16,451 nucleotides of DNA from CAYOFF01 sp964403415. Its GTDB lineage: Bacteria > Patescibacteriota > Gracilibacteria > Absconditabacterales > Absconditicoccaceae. Shown here piece by piece: positions 8,240 through 16,451 of this stretch. How positions within the stretch are numbered: the stretch's first letter is position 1; every line of letters starts with the position of its first letter. The DNA lies in assembly GCA_964403415.1 (NCBI GenBank), contig CAYOFF010000006.1:1-16451 (forward strand), in the 5' to 3' direction. The notes beneath the pieces were generated by a model. That model had not been told where the DNA came from, searched no databases, and saw only the letters and a program-made list of their open reading frames with translations. A program made the position numbers and the translations under genes.

Positions 8240-8770
8240 ATGTGGTTCAACAGACAGCATGCAAAAGAAGGCTCATTTCACTGGCATCTCTGGGAGGTGC
8301 ATGGACATGTCTCCAAGCACTTCACTTGGAAAAACATTTTCCATACGCATGGAACAATCCTTGGCCTCGCCTGACTCAAGCTGCTAGCAGCTGAGGCGTT
8401 TATCCTGAAAATGCTTGCTTGACCTGCACTTATGATCAAAGGTGCAATCGTTGCTGGTATGAGTGCTATTCCTTTCTTTACAAATGCTGGCTTCGTTACG
8501 GTTGCTGATAAGGTCCAACCTCAGGTAATCAAAGCACAGCGAGCGTCTAGCTCAGCAGATCAACAAACCCAATGACAGGCTGGACAACCTACTAGAGCGT
8601 GAAGCAAGACATTAAGCTCCGAAGACAGCTTCAAGGCTGACCTCAAAAATATCAGAGATGGCTTCGCTGAGACTCCACTCTATGATCCCGTATGAAAGAA
8701 ACTCCAAAATAAAGCTACTAATAACGATCCATCTGTAGGGACGACTACGTTGCAGGGGGCACAAGAATAA
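8240..8770 (+). CDS. Small His-rich membrane protein of unknown function
   Basis: A 176-residue protein I do not recognise. The first 37 residues are rich in His and Trp (FHWHLWEVHGHVSKHF, then FHTHG). Two hydrophobic stretches follow at about 38-57 (ILGLAGLKLLAAEAFILKML) and 59-80 (PALMIKGAIVAGMSAIPFF), probably a membrane hairpin. The rest (about 85-176) is polar, Gln/Ser/Thr/Asp-rich and likely disordered, ending TTTLQGAQE. Five TGA codons (8372, 8420, 8573, 8600, 8693) are read as Gly; the stop is TAA. An in-frame TAA at 8225-8227 rules out a start further upstream, so ATG 8240 is the first possible. The His cluster might bind metal, but no known motif is present. It lies between the surface genes and the toxin-antitoxin pair on the same strand. 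Confidence 0.65.
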
Positions 8771-8855
8771 GGAAACCCTTACACCCCGTTATATTACATC
8801 CGAATACGCGTACGCTCTCTTGATAGAGCTATGTTTACGAATACAGAGAAATTAG

Positions 8856-8883
8856 TTGCATTTTCGGTAAATGAGAGTATATT
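8856..8883 (+). promoter_or_regulatory. Putative promoter of the abiE pair, TTGCAT-N16-TATATT
   Basis: TTGCAT (8856-8861), 16 bases, TATATT (8878-8883), in the 156-base gap before the antitoxin gene, giving a leader of about 37 bases that carries the GGAGA ribosome binding site. In known AbiE systems the antitoxin represses its own promoter by binding inverted repeats. I see only a repeated CGGTA (8865 and 8893 area) here, not a convincing palindrome. Confidence 0.5.
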
Positions 8884-8926
8884 TTATTTCTCCGGTACAC
8901 GTTTTTTAGTATTTTGGAGAAATATC

Positions 8927-9559
8927 ATGAAATACATAGAATTATATAATCGTTTCTCTTCTTGATACTTCTTTTCTCTGCACCAAATCCAACTCATTGA
9001 ACCTGATTTTCGTATCAGAAACATATGAGACCGACTGCAACAGTGATACATTAAACGTATTACTAGAGGCTGGTATATTTTTAGTGATGTATCCATCAAT
9101 GAAGAGCTCAGTATGATTATAGCTAACAGTATCTATACACCCTCTTATATTAGTATGGAAGCAGCTCTCAGATACTATAATCTCATCCCCGAAGGAGTCT
9201 TTATTGAAACCTCTATATGCACCAAAAAGTCACAGTTGTTAAAATGAGATGTCTGAGTATATAAATACTACAATCTTGCAGCTAAGCATTTTTGGTGACG
9301 AAAGCTTGTTTATTCTCCGACATGGAAAAGGTATTATCGTATGGTAGAAAGCGAAAAGCTTATTTGTGATTTTATGTATCTTAAGTGATACTCCTCTCAT
9401 GAAGATTTTGAAGGATTGAGAATAAACCATGACAGTTTCCGTGAGCACGTAGATGAGAACAAACTCATAAGTTATGCTAAAAGATTTGGTATTTTATCAC
9501 TTACCAAGCATATACAGAGTTTTATTGACTATATCCATCAAGACTATGATAACACTTAA
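8927..9559 (+). CDS. abiEi: AbiEi-type antitoxin / transcriptional regulator
   Basis: A 210-residue antitoxin of the AbiE (type IV) toxin-antitoxin family, which in known systems blocks the AbiEii toxin and represses the operon. The N-terminal winged helix is LIEPDFRIRNIGDRLQQGYI followed by KRITRGWYIF, the usual 'L...G.i.ri.rG.Y' wing. The family's central signature is clear: IYTPSYISMEAALRYYNLIP, then FIETSICTKKSQ and a VYKYYNLAAKHFWG segment, matching 'psYiSleSALsyyGLIPe...itsvt.kk....fgtf.Y'. Several TGA codons (for example 9245, 9254, 9296) are read as Gly; the last completes the conserved FWG. The start has a good GGAGA (8915-8919) 7 bases upstream. The stop TAA at 9557-9559 overlaps the toxin start by 14 bases, the arrangement expected for a coupled pair. 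Confidence 0.88.
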
Positions 9560-10313
9560 TCAGCTTATGCAATTTTATCCTCCGTACTTACACGATAAGC
9601 CTAGAGGCATTCTTAGAGAATATCTTCAGGTAAAGATCCTCAATAGTGTTTTTTCTCACCCCTCGGCAAAGAAACTTTGTTTTATCTGATGAACTGCACT
9701 TAGATTGGTCTATGGTAGTGCGAGATTTTCTGAAGATATTGATTTTGATAACCGACACCTTACTCCTCATGAATTTGAAGAACTGAGTGAATATATTGCT
9801 CAGTCCCTCAGGCGCGAAGGATATGAAATAGAAATAAAAAATATCATTAAAGGGGCATTTCACTGCGAAATTAAAATCCCTGGAATACTTTACCACAACA
9901 GTTTAGCTTCTATGATAACCGAAAAACTTGTGATCAAAATCGATACTGCTTCTCAAGGGTTTGATTATGTACCAGAAATAGTTCCGTTTCAAATGTTTGA
10001 GTATTCATTTTTTTTGAAGGTTGTTTCAAAGCCGATACTGCTGAGTATGAAGCTCTTGGCGTATTTTTGAAGGATAAAAGGAAGAGATATTTTTGATATT
10101 GTATACTTGCTAGGAATGTGAGTCCGTCCTGATCTGCACCTACTTCGTAAAATAAGTATTTCATCCCCAAAAGAGCTGAAAGATCACATCCTGCAAAGGG
10201 CTGAGCAACTCGATTTTAATAAACTCAATGAGGATCTACAACCCTTCCTCTTCCAACCTAGCGAAGCAGTCAAATTCTTCCCCGAACGGATCAGGCAGAT
10301 CGAGTTTGCTTAA
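9546..10313 (+). CDS. abiEii: AbiEii-type nucleotidyltransferase toxin
   Basis: A 255-residue toxin of the AbiEii/DUF1814 nucleotidyltransferase family; relatives arrest growth by transferring nucleotides, in some cases to tRNA 3' ends. Motif I reads FIGGTALRLVYGS (GG at residues 48-49), followed by ARFSEDIDFD with the catalytic acidic pair around D64 and D66. Further conserved parts are EKLVIKID and KLLAYFGRIKGRDIFDIVYLL, with the RDxxD motif at 180-184. The two motif-I glycines are the adjacent codons TGA TGA at 9687-9692, and TGA also encodes Gly at 10068 and 10119. Under the standard code the protein would end at residue 47, before the active site. The ATG at 9546 lies inside the antitoxin gene and gives a normal N-terminus; the stop is TAA. 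Length is typical of the family. It may serve phage defence or stabilise the adjacent island. Confidence 0.92.
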
Positions 10314-10683
10314 TAATTTTTCTTGAAACAATTTCATCGAATTTTTCAGAGATGGCAAGTTATTTTTGGGAAGCAGTTGATATAAATCACCTCTCTGACT
10401 CTCTAAAAGCAGTGTTTTGTAGCTGCCTTTCTTGTGTATCAGAGACCTTGGGGCGATGGGTTCATCTGATAACTCTTTTTTGTAATTTCCCCTTGCAAAA
10501 ATTCGAAAATCCATAAACAGAGGGTGTGCGAAAGCACTATAGTCAAGATCTTTAACATTTGAAGTCTCTAAAACACTCCCCTAGGAAAGGAGCGAGACTG
10601 ACAAAAACGGCTTTTCAGCTGTTGATGTTAACTTTTTTGACTGGAGAAAATAAAGATTAAACCACAATTTTTGATACGTATCT
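10314..10683. other. Gene-poor junction region between abiE and the foreign-looking protease
   Basis: A stretch of 370 bases with no gene I can support. On the minus strand a frame is open from 10580 to TAG at 10236; with ATG 10512-10514 it would give 92 residues (MDFRIFARGNYKKELSDE...), but it overlaps the 3' end of abiEii by 78 bases, has no Shine-Dalgarno and matches nothing I know. It could be a remnant of a gene cut at this junction, since the open frame continues with protein-like composition upstream of the ATG (LDYSAFAHPLF). No terminator was seen for abiEii. A TTGACT at about 10636 could be a -35 box for the protease gene, but no matching -10 is clear. Confidence 0.4.
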
Positions 10684-12084
10684 ATGAAAAACGTTTTTCA
10701 ACATCGCCTGCCGCCTTTTCTTTTGCCCATGGCGGCGCTGCTGATGTTCCTGCTTACCAGCGGGATTCCGGCAGGGGCACAAACACTGGACGAAGACGAA
10801 TGCGGTACTTACATGCCGACCCCCGCTAACGTTCATCCGGCGGCCATTCATTCAAACAACACTTTCGTTCATGACCGCGGAAATGGAATGGCGGGAGAGA
10901 AACTGCGGGTGCTTATTTACTACGATCCCAGCACCCCGGTTTATCTCGGCATCTCTACAGATGATTGGGAGACCAGAATTCGGGCAAGCGTCCTAAAGTT
11001 TGACACGACGTTACACAACGTCTGTGTGTTTAATGATTACGACAATATCCGGCTGTATGTCAAACCTTCGACCGTTCCGATTCCCGGTAATACCAATGAC
11101 GCCTATCAGGCGGGAGCCATAGATCAGTCCACGGCCCTGTATCAAATGTGGACTAATGACTACCAATGCAGCGTACCGCATATTATAGGTTTCATCCCTC
11201 CCATCGAAGGTGCTTCTGGCGTCCGGGGCGTTTCCACGACTGTGTGGGAACAGTTTGCCGAAACGATGACAGCGATTATGGTAATAAGGGCAGACCAGGT
11301 GAATAATCCGTCGGACCTAACCATGGCTCATGAGTTGGGTCATGCTATTGGAGCATTCCACCCTGCAGACGCTCTCGCACCGGCCCCTTCATACTGCGGG
11401 TTCGGCACTCTACCGGACGGACATCGTAGTATTATGAAAAGCCCCACTACGGGGATGACAATCATGAACGAAGGGAGAATAAATGTCGCTGACTGCGGCG
11501 CCCTGAATAACGGTGTATCCGACGTAGGAAGCCACTGGAACGCTACTTACTTTACGTACGTTTCCTTCCGGCCGGACTTTGCCTTGGAAACAACCGCTAC
11601 TCAGTTCTATATTTATGCCGATTCGCAGTCAACGGTGCTCCAAACCTACGTCAATCGACAAGATGTGGATTTTATTTGGACCCGGAACGGATACCAGATC
11701 AGCGATTCCCCCGAATTTGAATTCGTTCCAACAACACTCGATACGGGGACTGTCGTGTTTGAGGTACTTGCTACGAACTGCGGAGGGGAACAAATTACTA
11801 ATACTGTGGAAATCGAGGTTTATGCTAAGCCCACCGTTCCTGTGACCACCGGAACGAACGATGCAGCCTGGGCCGACTTCCAGATGTATCCCAATCCGGC
11901 TCATGATGTGATAAATTTTGACCAGCCTTATGACAACATTACCGTTTACGATCTTTCCGGGCGCGTGATTTCGAATACTAAACAATCCGCCTCGATCGAT
12001 GTGGACCGACTTCCGCATGGCCTTTACTTTGCTGCGATTACAAATCATTCGCGGCAGATCATGCGTAGATTTTCGAAGATGTGA
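10684..12084 (+). CDS. Secreted metzincin-type metalloprotease with T9SS sorting domain (Bacteroidota-like)
   Basis: A 466-residue secreted zinc protease. Residues 1-32 form a signal peptide (LLPMAALLMFLLTSG, cleavage near AGAQ). The catalytic domain contains HELGHAIGAFH at 216-226, a perfect HExxHxxGxxH metzincin site (ligands H216, H220, H226; base E217), with a possible Met-turn at SIMKSP about 250. An Ig-like domain (about 300-390) precedes a C-terminal tail from about 394: FQMYPNPAHDVINF, NITVYDLSGRVI and LPHGLYFAAI, the type A sorting signal of the type IX secretion system found in Bacteroidota. The gene is clearly GC-richer than its neighbours, has no internal TGA, and ends on TGA at 12082-12084. 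In a host reading TGA as Gly it would run on to TAA at 12268-12270, adding about 62 residues and masking the sorting signal. It has no Shine-Dalgarno, as is usual in Bacteroidota. Recent transfer or assembly chimera. Confidence 0.88.
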   Translation: MKNVFQHRLPPFLLPMAALLMFLLTSGIPAGAQTLDEDECGTYMPTPANVHPAAIHSNNTFVHDRGNGMAGEKLRVLIYYDPSTPVYLGISTDDWETRIRASVLKFDTTLHNVCVFNDYDNIRLYVKPSTVPIPGNTNDAYQAGAIDQSTALYQMWTNDYQCSVPHIIGFIPPIEGASGVRGVSTTVWEQFAETMTAIMVIRADQVNNPSDLTMAHELGHAIGAFHPADALAPAPSYCGFGTLPDGHRSIMKSPTTGMTIMNEGRINVADCGALNNGVSDVGSHWNATYFTYVSFRPDFALETTATQFYIYADSQSTVLQTYVNRQDVDFIWTRNGYQISDSPEFEFVPTTLDTGTVVFEVLATNCGGEQITNTVEIEVYAKPTVPVTTGTNDAAWADFQMYPNPAHDVINFDQPYDNITVYDLSGRVISNTKQSASIDVDRLPHGLYFAAITNHSRQIMRRFSKM

Positions 12085-12120
12085 CGTACGATTTTACAAC
12101 CTTGTTTTCACCTGATAAAA

Positions 12121-12157
12121 AAACCCGGGAGCGCACGCGCTGCCCGGGTTTCTCTTT
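12121..12157. terminator. GC-rich, probably bidirectional terminator
   Basis: AACCCGGGAGCGC (12122-12134) pairs with GCGCT (12137-12141) and CCCGGGTT (12143-12150), with a two-base loop and one bulged G. On the plus strand it is followed by TCTCTTTTTG, and on the minus strand by seven T, so it could stop both the protease gene and the convergent giant gene. Its very GC-rich stem resembles the protease island rather than the A/T-richer terminator at 6434. Confidence 0.85.
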
Positions 12158-12198
12158 TTGTCTTTTGTTTTCTATCTGATGTTACTCTGCCCCATTGG

Positions 12199-15100
12199 TT
12201 AGTTGACTATAAGGGTGACCGTGTAGGTACCTGTATAGGTTTGGACTGGCGTGTAGCCAGGGATCGTTAATCTTACTCATGGCTCAATACCATACGTACC
12301 AAAGATGCCATAGTTACGTCACGTTCTACGATACAGCTGAACGTTACTATTCAATGGTGTCCATGATGATGGTGCAGTAAGTTGTACTGTACCTGTATGA
12401 TATGCTCCTGTTAAGATTACGAATCCTGATGTGTGCTGTACCGCTTGCTGATTTGCTGTCAGCCAGATTGACGCACCGTTTGCTCCGACCATAGTATCTG
12501 CTATGACATCTACCGTATATCCACTCGCGTTGTCGTAGTAGTCGTGGACGGCTATTGTACAGCCACTGAGTGCACTTAGATCTACTGTTTTGTATTGTAT
12601 ATTTGTACTTCCTGTAAATGTACCAAAGTTGATATCACAGACGGGCTCTAGCCAGATACATGCTTCTGTATTTATTGTACCGTTACAGTCGTTGTCGTAT
12701 GCGTCACAGATTTCTGTCGCACCTGAGTATATTGCTGGATTATTATCGTTACAGTCTCCGTTACAGTCTTTGACACCATCTCCATCGAGATCGAAACATC
12801 CTACAGACGTGATCGTCGTACTACAGAATCCTGTATATCCTACTCCTCCAGACAGTGTATTGAAGAGATTGAGCGTTGCTGTAAAGACACCTGATGCATA
12901 GATGTGTGTGTAGATCATGTTACCTGATGAGAGACTTCACTCACTTGTACTGTCACCATACGTAAGTGACTGCATACCTTCTCGTCATGTATTTACACCT
13001 GAGATGATCAAGATAGTCGTTGCTCACGAGTTGACGGTATTTCCACCACTCACGATCAGCTGACATGATGGGTTTTCGAGTGCACATACTGCACTACAAC
13101 CATCACCACCCACTGTATTGTTATCATCACATGTCTCGTTACCTGTTTGTACTATACCATCGCCACAGTATCATCACTGATTACTTACCGTCGTACATAT
13201 TGATGAACAGTACGAACAACTATCATTGTATGCAGGGTTACACGCTACACCATTACCTGTTCCTGAGTCACATTGTTCCCCTGAGCTTACTGCTGCATCA
13301 CCACAGTATGAGAGATCCGTACACAAGAATGGGACATCATAGGTATCATTACCTGCTCCTGAGTAGCTGTAGTATTGTGGGAAGCTATAGCTTGCCTGGA
13401 GTGCATGTACCGTATTCTGACCGCTATAGGTGTATGTGAGTGTAATATTGAGCTGCAATGGGAAGTTTCCTGTTGTAAGACCGCCTATGGTTTGATTGGT
13501 TATTGTACTTGTGAAGCTGAGCAGTAATGAACTACTTACCGTAGATATTGTTCCAGAAGCTGTAATACCTGTCATGCCTGCTGCAGCTAGACTGCTCTTC
13601 ATAGCATCGAGCGGCACCGTAAATGCTACCTGCCCTGCTAGATACTCGTCATAAGTTACCTGTGTATCAAATCCTGAGAAGTCTACACAACCATTACTAA
13701 TACCCGATGCGTAACTCTGTATCCAGGTCGTACATGTATTGGTTATACTTCCTGAGAGATTATTTTTGAGTGTTACTATTGCTAGATAGAGGCCTGTATT
13801 GTTGTAGGTATGATTTGCTATACTTCCTCCTGTCGTTCCATCTCCGTATGCGATCTGCACAAGATTTTCCCATCCATCCTGACCATTGAGCGTGAAGGCA
13901 ACTGATGTACCTGTTTGAATCTGCTGTGGATTTGCTGAGAGCGTACAGAGTGGTACTTCGTACATACATGTTGCATCACAACCATCATTGGTTCACGTAC
14001 CACCGTCATCACACTGCTCTCCTGTGTTGAGCGCACCATTACCACATCCTTCACCATCGTTGTCTATGATCGTCACTAGACCTGTACCATCGCTGAGTGT
14101 ACCGCTAACTGGAGCAGAGAGCAACACATATAGCGTTTCTGATGCTTCATAAAGCACATTATCTACTGTCGTAATTTGAATAGCACCGGTTGTACTTCCT
14201 GATGTTATTGTCACTGTACCCGTCGTACTTATGAAGTCCTGGACTGCTGTTGCTGTGATGCCTGACATAGCATACGCAACACTTACATTGTAGATACTCA
14301 TGTTACTGAGGCTTACGATGAGCGTTCATGTTTGTCATTCCACAATACTTGTATCGTTGATACTTATTGTAGGCGTGCTATCATCGTCTGTAATCGTCGC
14401 CACTCCTGTTGCATCTGTAATTGTCGCATTTGCAGGAGGATTACTCAAGACGATACTAAATGTCTCACTACCCTCGTAGATTGTATCTTCAAGTGTTGTT
14501 ACTGTTATTGTCGCAATTGTGTTTCATGTATTTATGATTGCCGTTCCTGTGATATATGTGTAATCAACTCCACTTATTGCTGTTCATGGGATCAATGCAT
14601 AATTCACGGCTATAGATGTACTCGATGGTCATGAGAGCGTCACTGTGAATGTTCATGAGTCTCCTTCTGAAATATTGATATCGTCTACTACTATTCATGG
14701 CGTAGTGTCGTTATCCATGATCGTGAAGTCTGCTCTATCTATTGAGATTATTCCGTTGACTGCTCCTGTAATACCTCCTGTGAAGCTTTCGTTAGGCTCG
14801 TCTATTATATCATTGGTAATCAATCATGTCACATATCCTGATAGCTCACCCGCTGAAATTGTTTTTGTTCATCATGTGCCTACATAGTCTAGTCCATCTG
14901 TCGCAGTTCATGACATATAGTAGTACGTCACTGTAGTCCCTGTATATGATGTATGACTGAGTAAGATCTTGAATGAGAATGTTGGCGTATCTTCGCTTGC
15001 AGATCATCCAATAATATAGATTGCTGGTTGCGCGTCATTTTCGATAATCGTTGCATTTCCTGTACCATCGTTGACTGTAGCATTTGTAGGATTACTCAAG

Positions 15101-16451
15101 ATCAAACTAAAGTTTTCGTTCATCTCATAGATCAGATCCTGTATCGTACTTACATTTATCACACCTGTTGTCTGCCCTGCAGGTATCGTCAATGTACCTC
15201 CTGTGTAGCTATAGTCTGCACCGCTTGCTGCAGTTCCATCTCCCAACGCATACTCAACAGTTACCGTAGATACCGATGTGTTACTCATGGTTACTATGAA
15301 GTTTCCTGTCGATCCTTCGGCTATGTTGATATCATTGACACTTAGTGTTGGGATGTTATCATTCTCTACGATAGTCACTACTCCCGTGTTATCGCTGATT
15401 GTCGCGTTGGTTGGATTAGCAAGAATAACACTAAAGTTTTCGTTTCATTCGTATACTAGGTCATCCAGCGTTGTCAGCGTAATTGTCTGTCCTGATGTAC
15501 CTGGGGTGAATGTTACTGTTCATGTGATATTTGTGTAATCTACGCCGCTCGTTGCTGTTCATGCTACGAGTGTGTATGTTGCACTTATGGTGTAACTCGT
15601 TAGACCAGATAGGGTCACGGTTATTGTTCCTGTTGTTCATTCGGTGATGTTTGTATCAGCGATACTCAATGTAGGCAATCCCTCATCATCTACGATCGTT
15701 ACTGTTCATGTTGCTTGATTGATGTTTGCATTTATTGGGTTAGATATGACGACTAAGATTGTTTCATTAGGTTCATCTATAGCATCGTCCATAAGATCTC
15801 CTGTGACATATACACCCGTACTTCCTGCTGGAATTGTTGTTATTCCGGTTGCGTAGACGAAGTCTGATCACGCTACTGCTGTTCATGAGAGGAATACATA
15901 CTGTACCGTCACTCATGTGTATGAGACACGATCTATCCATATAAGAGACGCAAATATTGCTCAATCCTCTCACCATAGTCCTCATCAGATTGATGATACA
16001 TTTGGCAAGCCATCATCATTTGTAATTGTTGCTACTCCTGTTCCATCTAGGAGACTTGCACTTCCTCCGACATTGCTCAAGACAATCTGGAATGTTTCAT
16101 CAGTCTCGTATACCAAATCCTCTATTGTATTTACTGATATTGTCGTTCCTGTACTTCCTGCTATGATCGTTGCTGTTCCTCCCGTGTACGTGTAGTCTAT
16201 TCCACTTGTTGCTGTTCCCGCTACCAATACATACTGTACCGTCACATTTCCAGTCACTGCATTCGTCAACGTTACTGCGAAGCTTCCTGCATCTCCTTCA
16301 CTTATCGTTGTATCATTTACGCTGATCGTAGGTGCACTATCATCATCCGTAATTGTCGCTACTCATGTTCCATCTAGCAATGATGCACTTCCTCACACGT
16401 TGCTCAAGATGATCTGGAACGTCTCATTTCCTTCGTAGATCAAATCTTGGA
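12199..16451 (-). CDS. Giant Calx-beta repeat surface protein with WxL-like C-terminal domain (5' end outside window)
   Basis: About 1,416 C-terminal residues of a very large surface protein, continuous only with TGA as Gly; stop TAA at 12199-12201. From the N-side: at least seven full Calx-beta repeats plus a partial one (16451 to about 14050), each with PTLSVNDxxIxEG at the start and an NDGTGxATIxxDD end; Cys-rich DUF4215-like EQCDDGGTGTNDGCDATC (about 14040-13960); a PKD-like domain (13960-13720, with IAYGDGTTGGSIANHTYNN); a further beta domain (13720-13330); two more Cys-rich modules (13325-13080, CGDGIVQTGNETCDDNNTVG); a second PKD-like domain; a DLDGDGVKDCNGDCNDNNP segment (about 12815-12660) of the putative metal-binding type seen in MopE-like proteins; and a C-terminal beta domain (about 12650-12202) from CDINFGTFTGS to IPGYTPVQTYTGTYTVTLIV. 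The last resembles the protein at 4194. Calx-beta and DxDxDG modules bind Ca2+ in known proteins, so a Ca-stiffened adhesin is likely. Confidence 0.88.
14050..16451 (-). repeat. Tandem Calx-beta-encoding repeats, about 320-350 bp each
   Basis: Repeat starts on the minus strand fall near 16345, 16005, 15685, 15370, 15030, 14720 and 14383, each at a DDxxxPTxSxxD signature, with a partial unit at the window edge. The two units nearest the edge are alike at DNA level with an offset of 327 bases (109 codons), pointing to recent duplication. The unit from 16005 and the one from 15030 are of a slightly different subtype (DEPNE in place of YExxE). Confidence 0.8.

Noticed and set aside
8000..8260. 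Minus-strand open frames opposite the end of the fibronectin-like gene.
   Set aside because: They lie antisense to a well-supported gene, have no ribosome binding site or recognisable motif, and are best seen as shadows.
11629..12048. A 139-residue minus-strand open frame inside the protease gene.
   Set aside because: Antisense shadow of the GC-richer protease coding sequence, which has clear domains on the plus strand.
10538..12211. A 9-bp inverted match (TATAGTCAA at 10538-10546, TTGACTATA at 12203-12211) flanking the protease island.
   Set aside because: Too short to be meaningful over 1.6 kb, and the right copy lies inside the giant gene's coding end; no transposase or target duplication is visible.
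10620..12220. Integron gene cassette for the protease gene.
   Set aside because: No attC-like site with a GTTRRRY core pair could be found around the gene, and no integrase is present.
12199..16451. CRISPR array or non-coding satellite as explanation for the periodic sequence.
   Set aside because: The period of 320-350 bases keeps codon frame and encodes Calx-beta signatures; there are no short identical repeats with unique spacers.

Overview
The window reads as a contig from a candidate-phyla-radiation bacterium that translates UGA as glycine (genetic code 25, known from Candidatus Gracilibacteria and Absconditabacteria). With the standard code almost every gene breaks into fragments. With TGA read as Gly they join into long frames closed by TAA or TAG, and the recovered glycines fall on invariant positions: all three Gly of a Nudix box, the GG of an AbiEii nucleotidyltransferase motif, and CysRS and HrcA motifs. 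All coordinates below use that reading, done by hand from the sequence.

Layout. (1) 1-4019, minus strand: a compact housekeeping operon, hrcA, a helical protein of unknown function, a Nudix hydrolase, a degenerate metallo-beta-lactamase-like protein, an unknown protein, and cysS (3' end outside the window). (2) 4113-8770, plus strand: a cell-surface block, comprising a secreted WxL-like protein, a membrane-anchored DUF916/DUF3324-like partner, a terminator, a fibronectin-like anchored surface protein with a Thr/Gly linker, and a small His-rich membrane protein. (3) 8856-10313: an AbiE-type (type IV) toxin-antitoxin pair with its own promoter. (4) About 10314-12160: an island unlike its surroundings, carrying a GC-richer metzincin protease with a Bacteroidota type IX secretion (T9SS) tail. 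It has no in-frame TGA and ends on TGA, which is not a stop in this host. (5) 12199-16451, minus strand: the 3' part of a giant surface protein with at least seven full Calx-beta repeats, Cys-rich DUF4215-like modules, PKD-like domains, a Ca-binding-like DxDxDG segment, and a C-terminal domain resembling the WxL-like protein at 4194.

How the parts may work together. The most interesting idea is a WxL-like surface attachment system in a code-25 bacterium. Two different surface proteins share a C-terminal beta domain, and one is encoded next to a DUF916-like membrane protein of the kind that partners WxL proteins in Firmicutes. The second point of interest is the protease island. It is either a very recent, unadapted transfer from a Bacteroidota cell or an assembly chimera, and its TGA stop makes the two testable.
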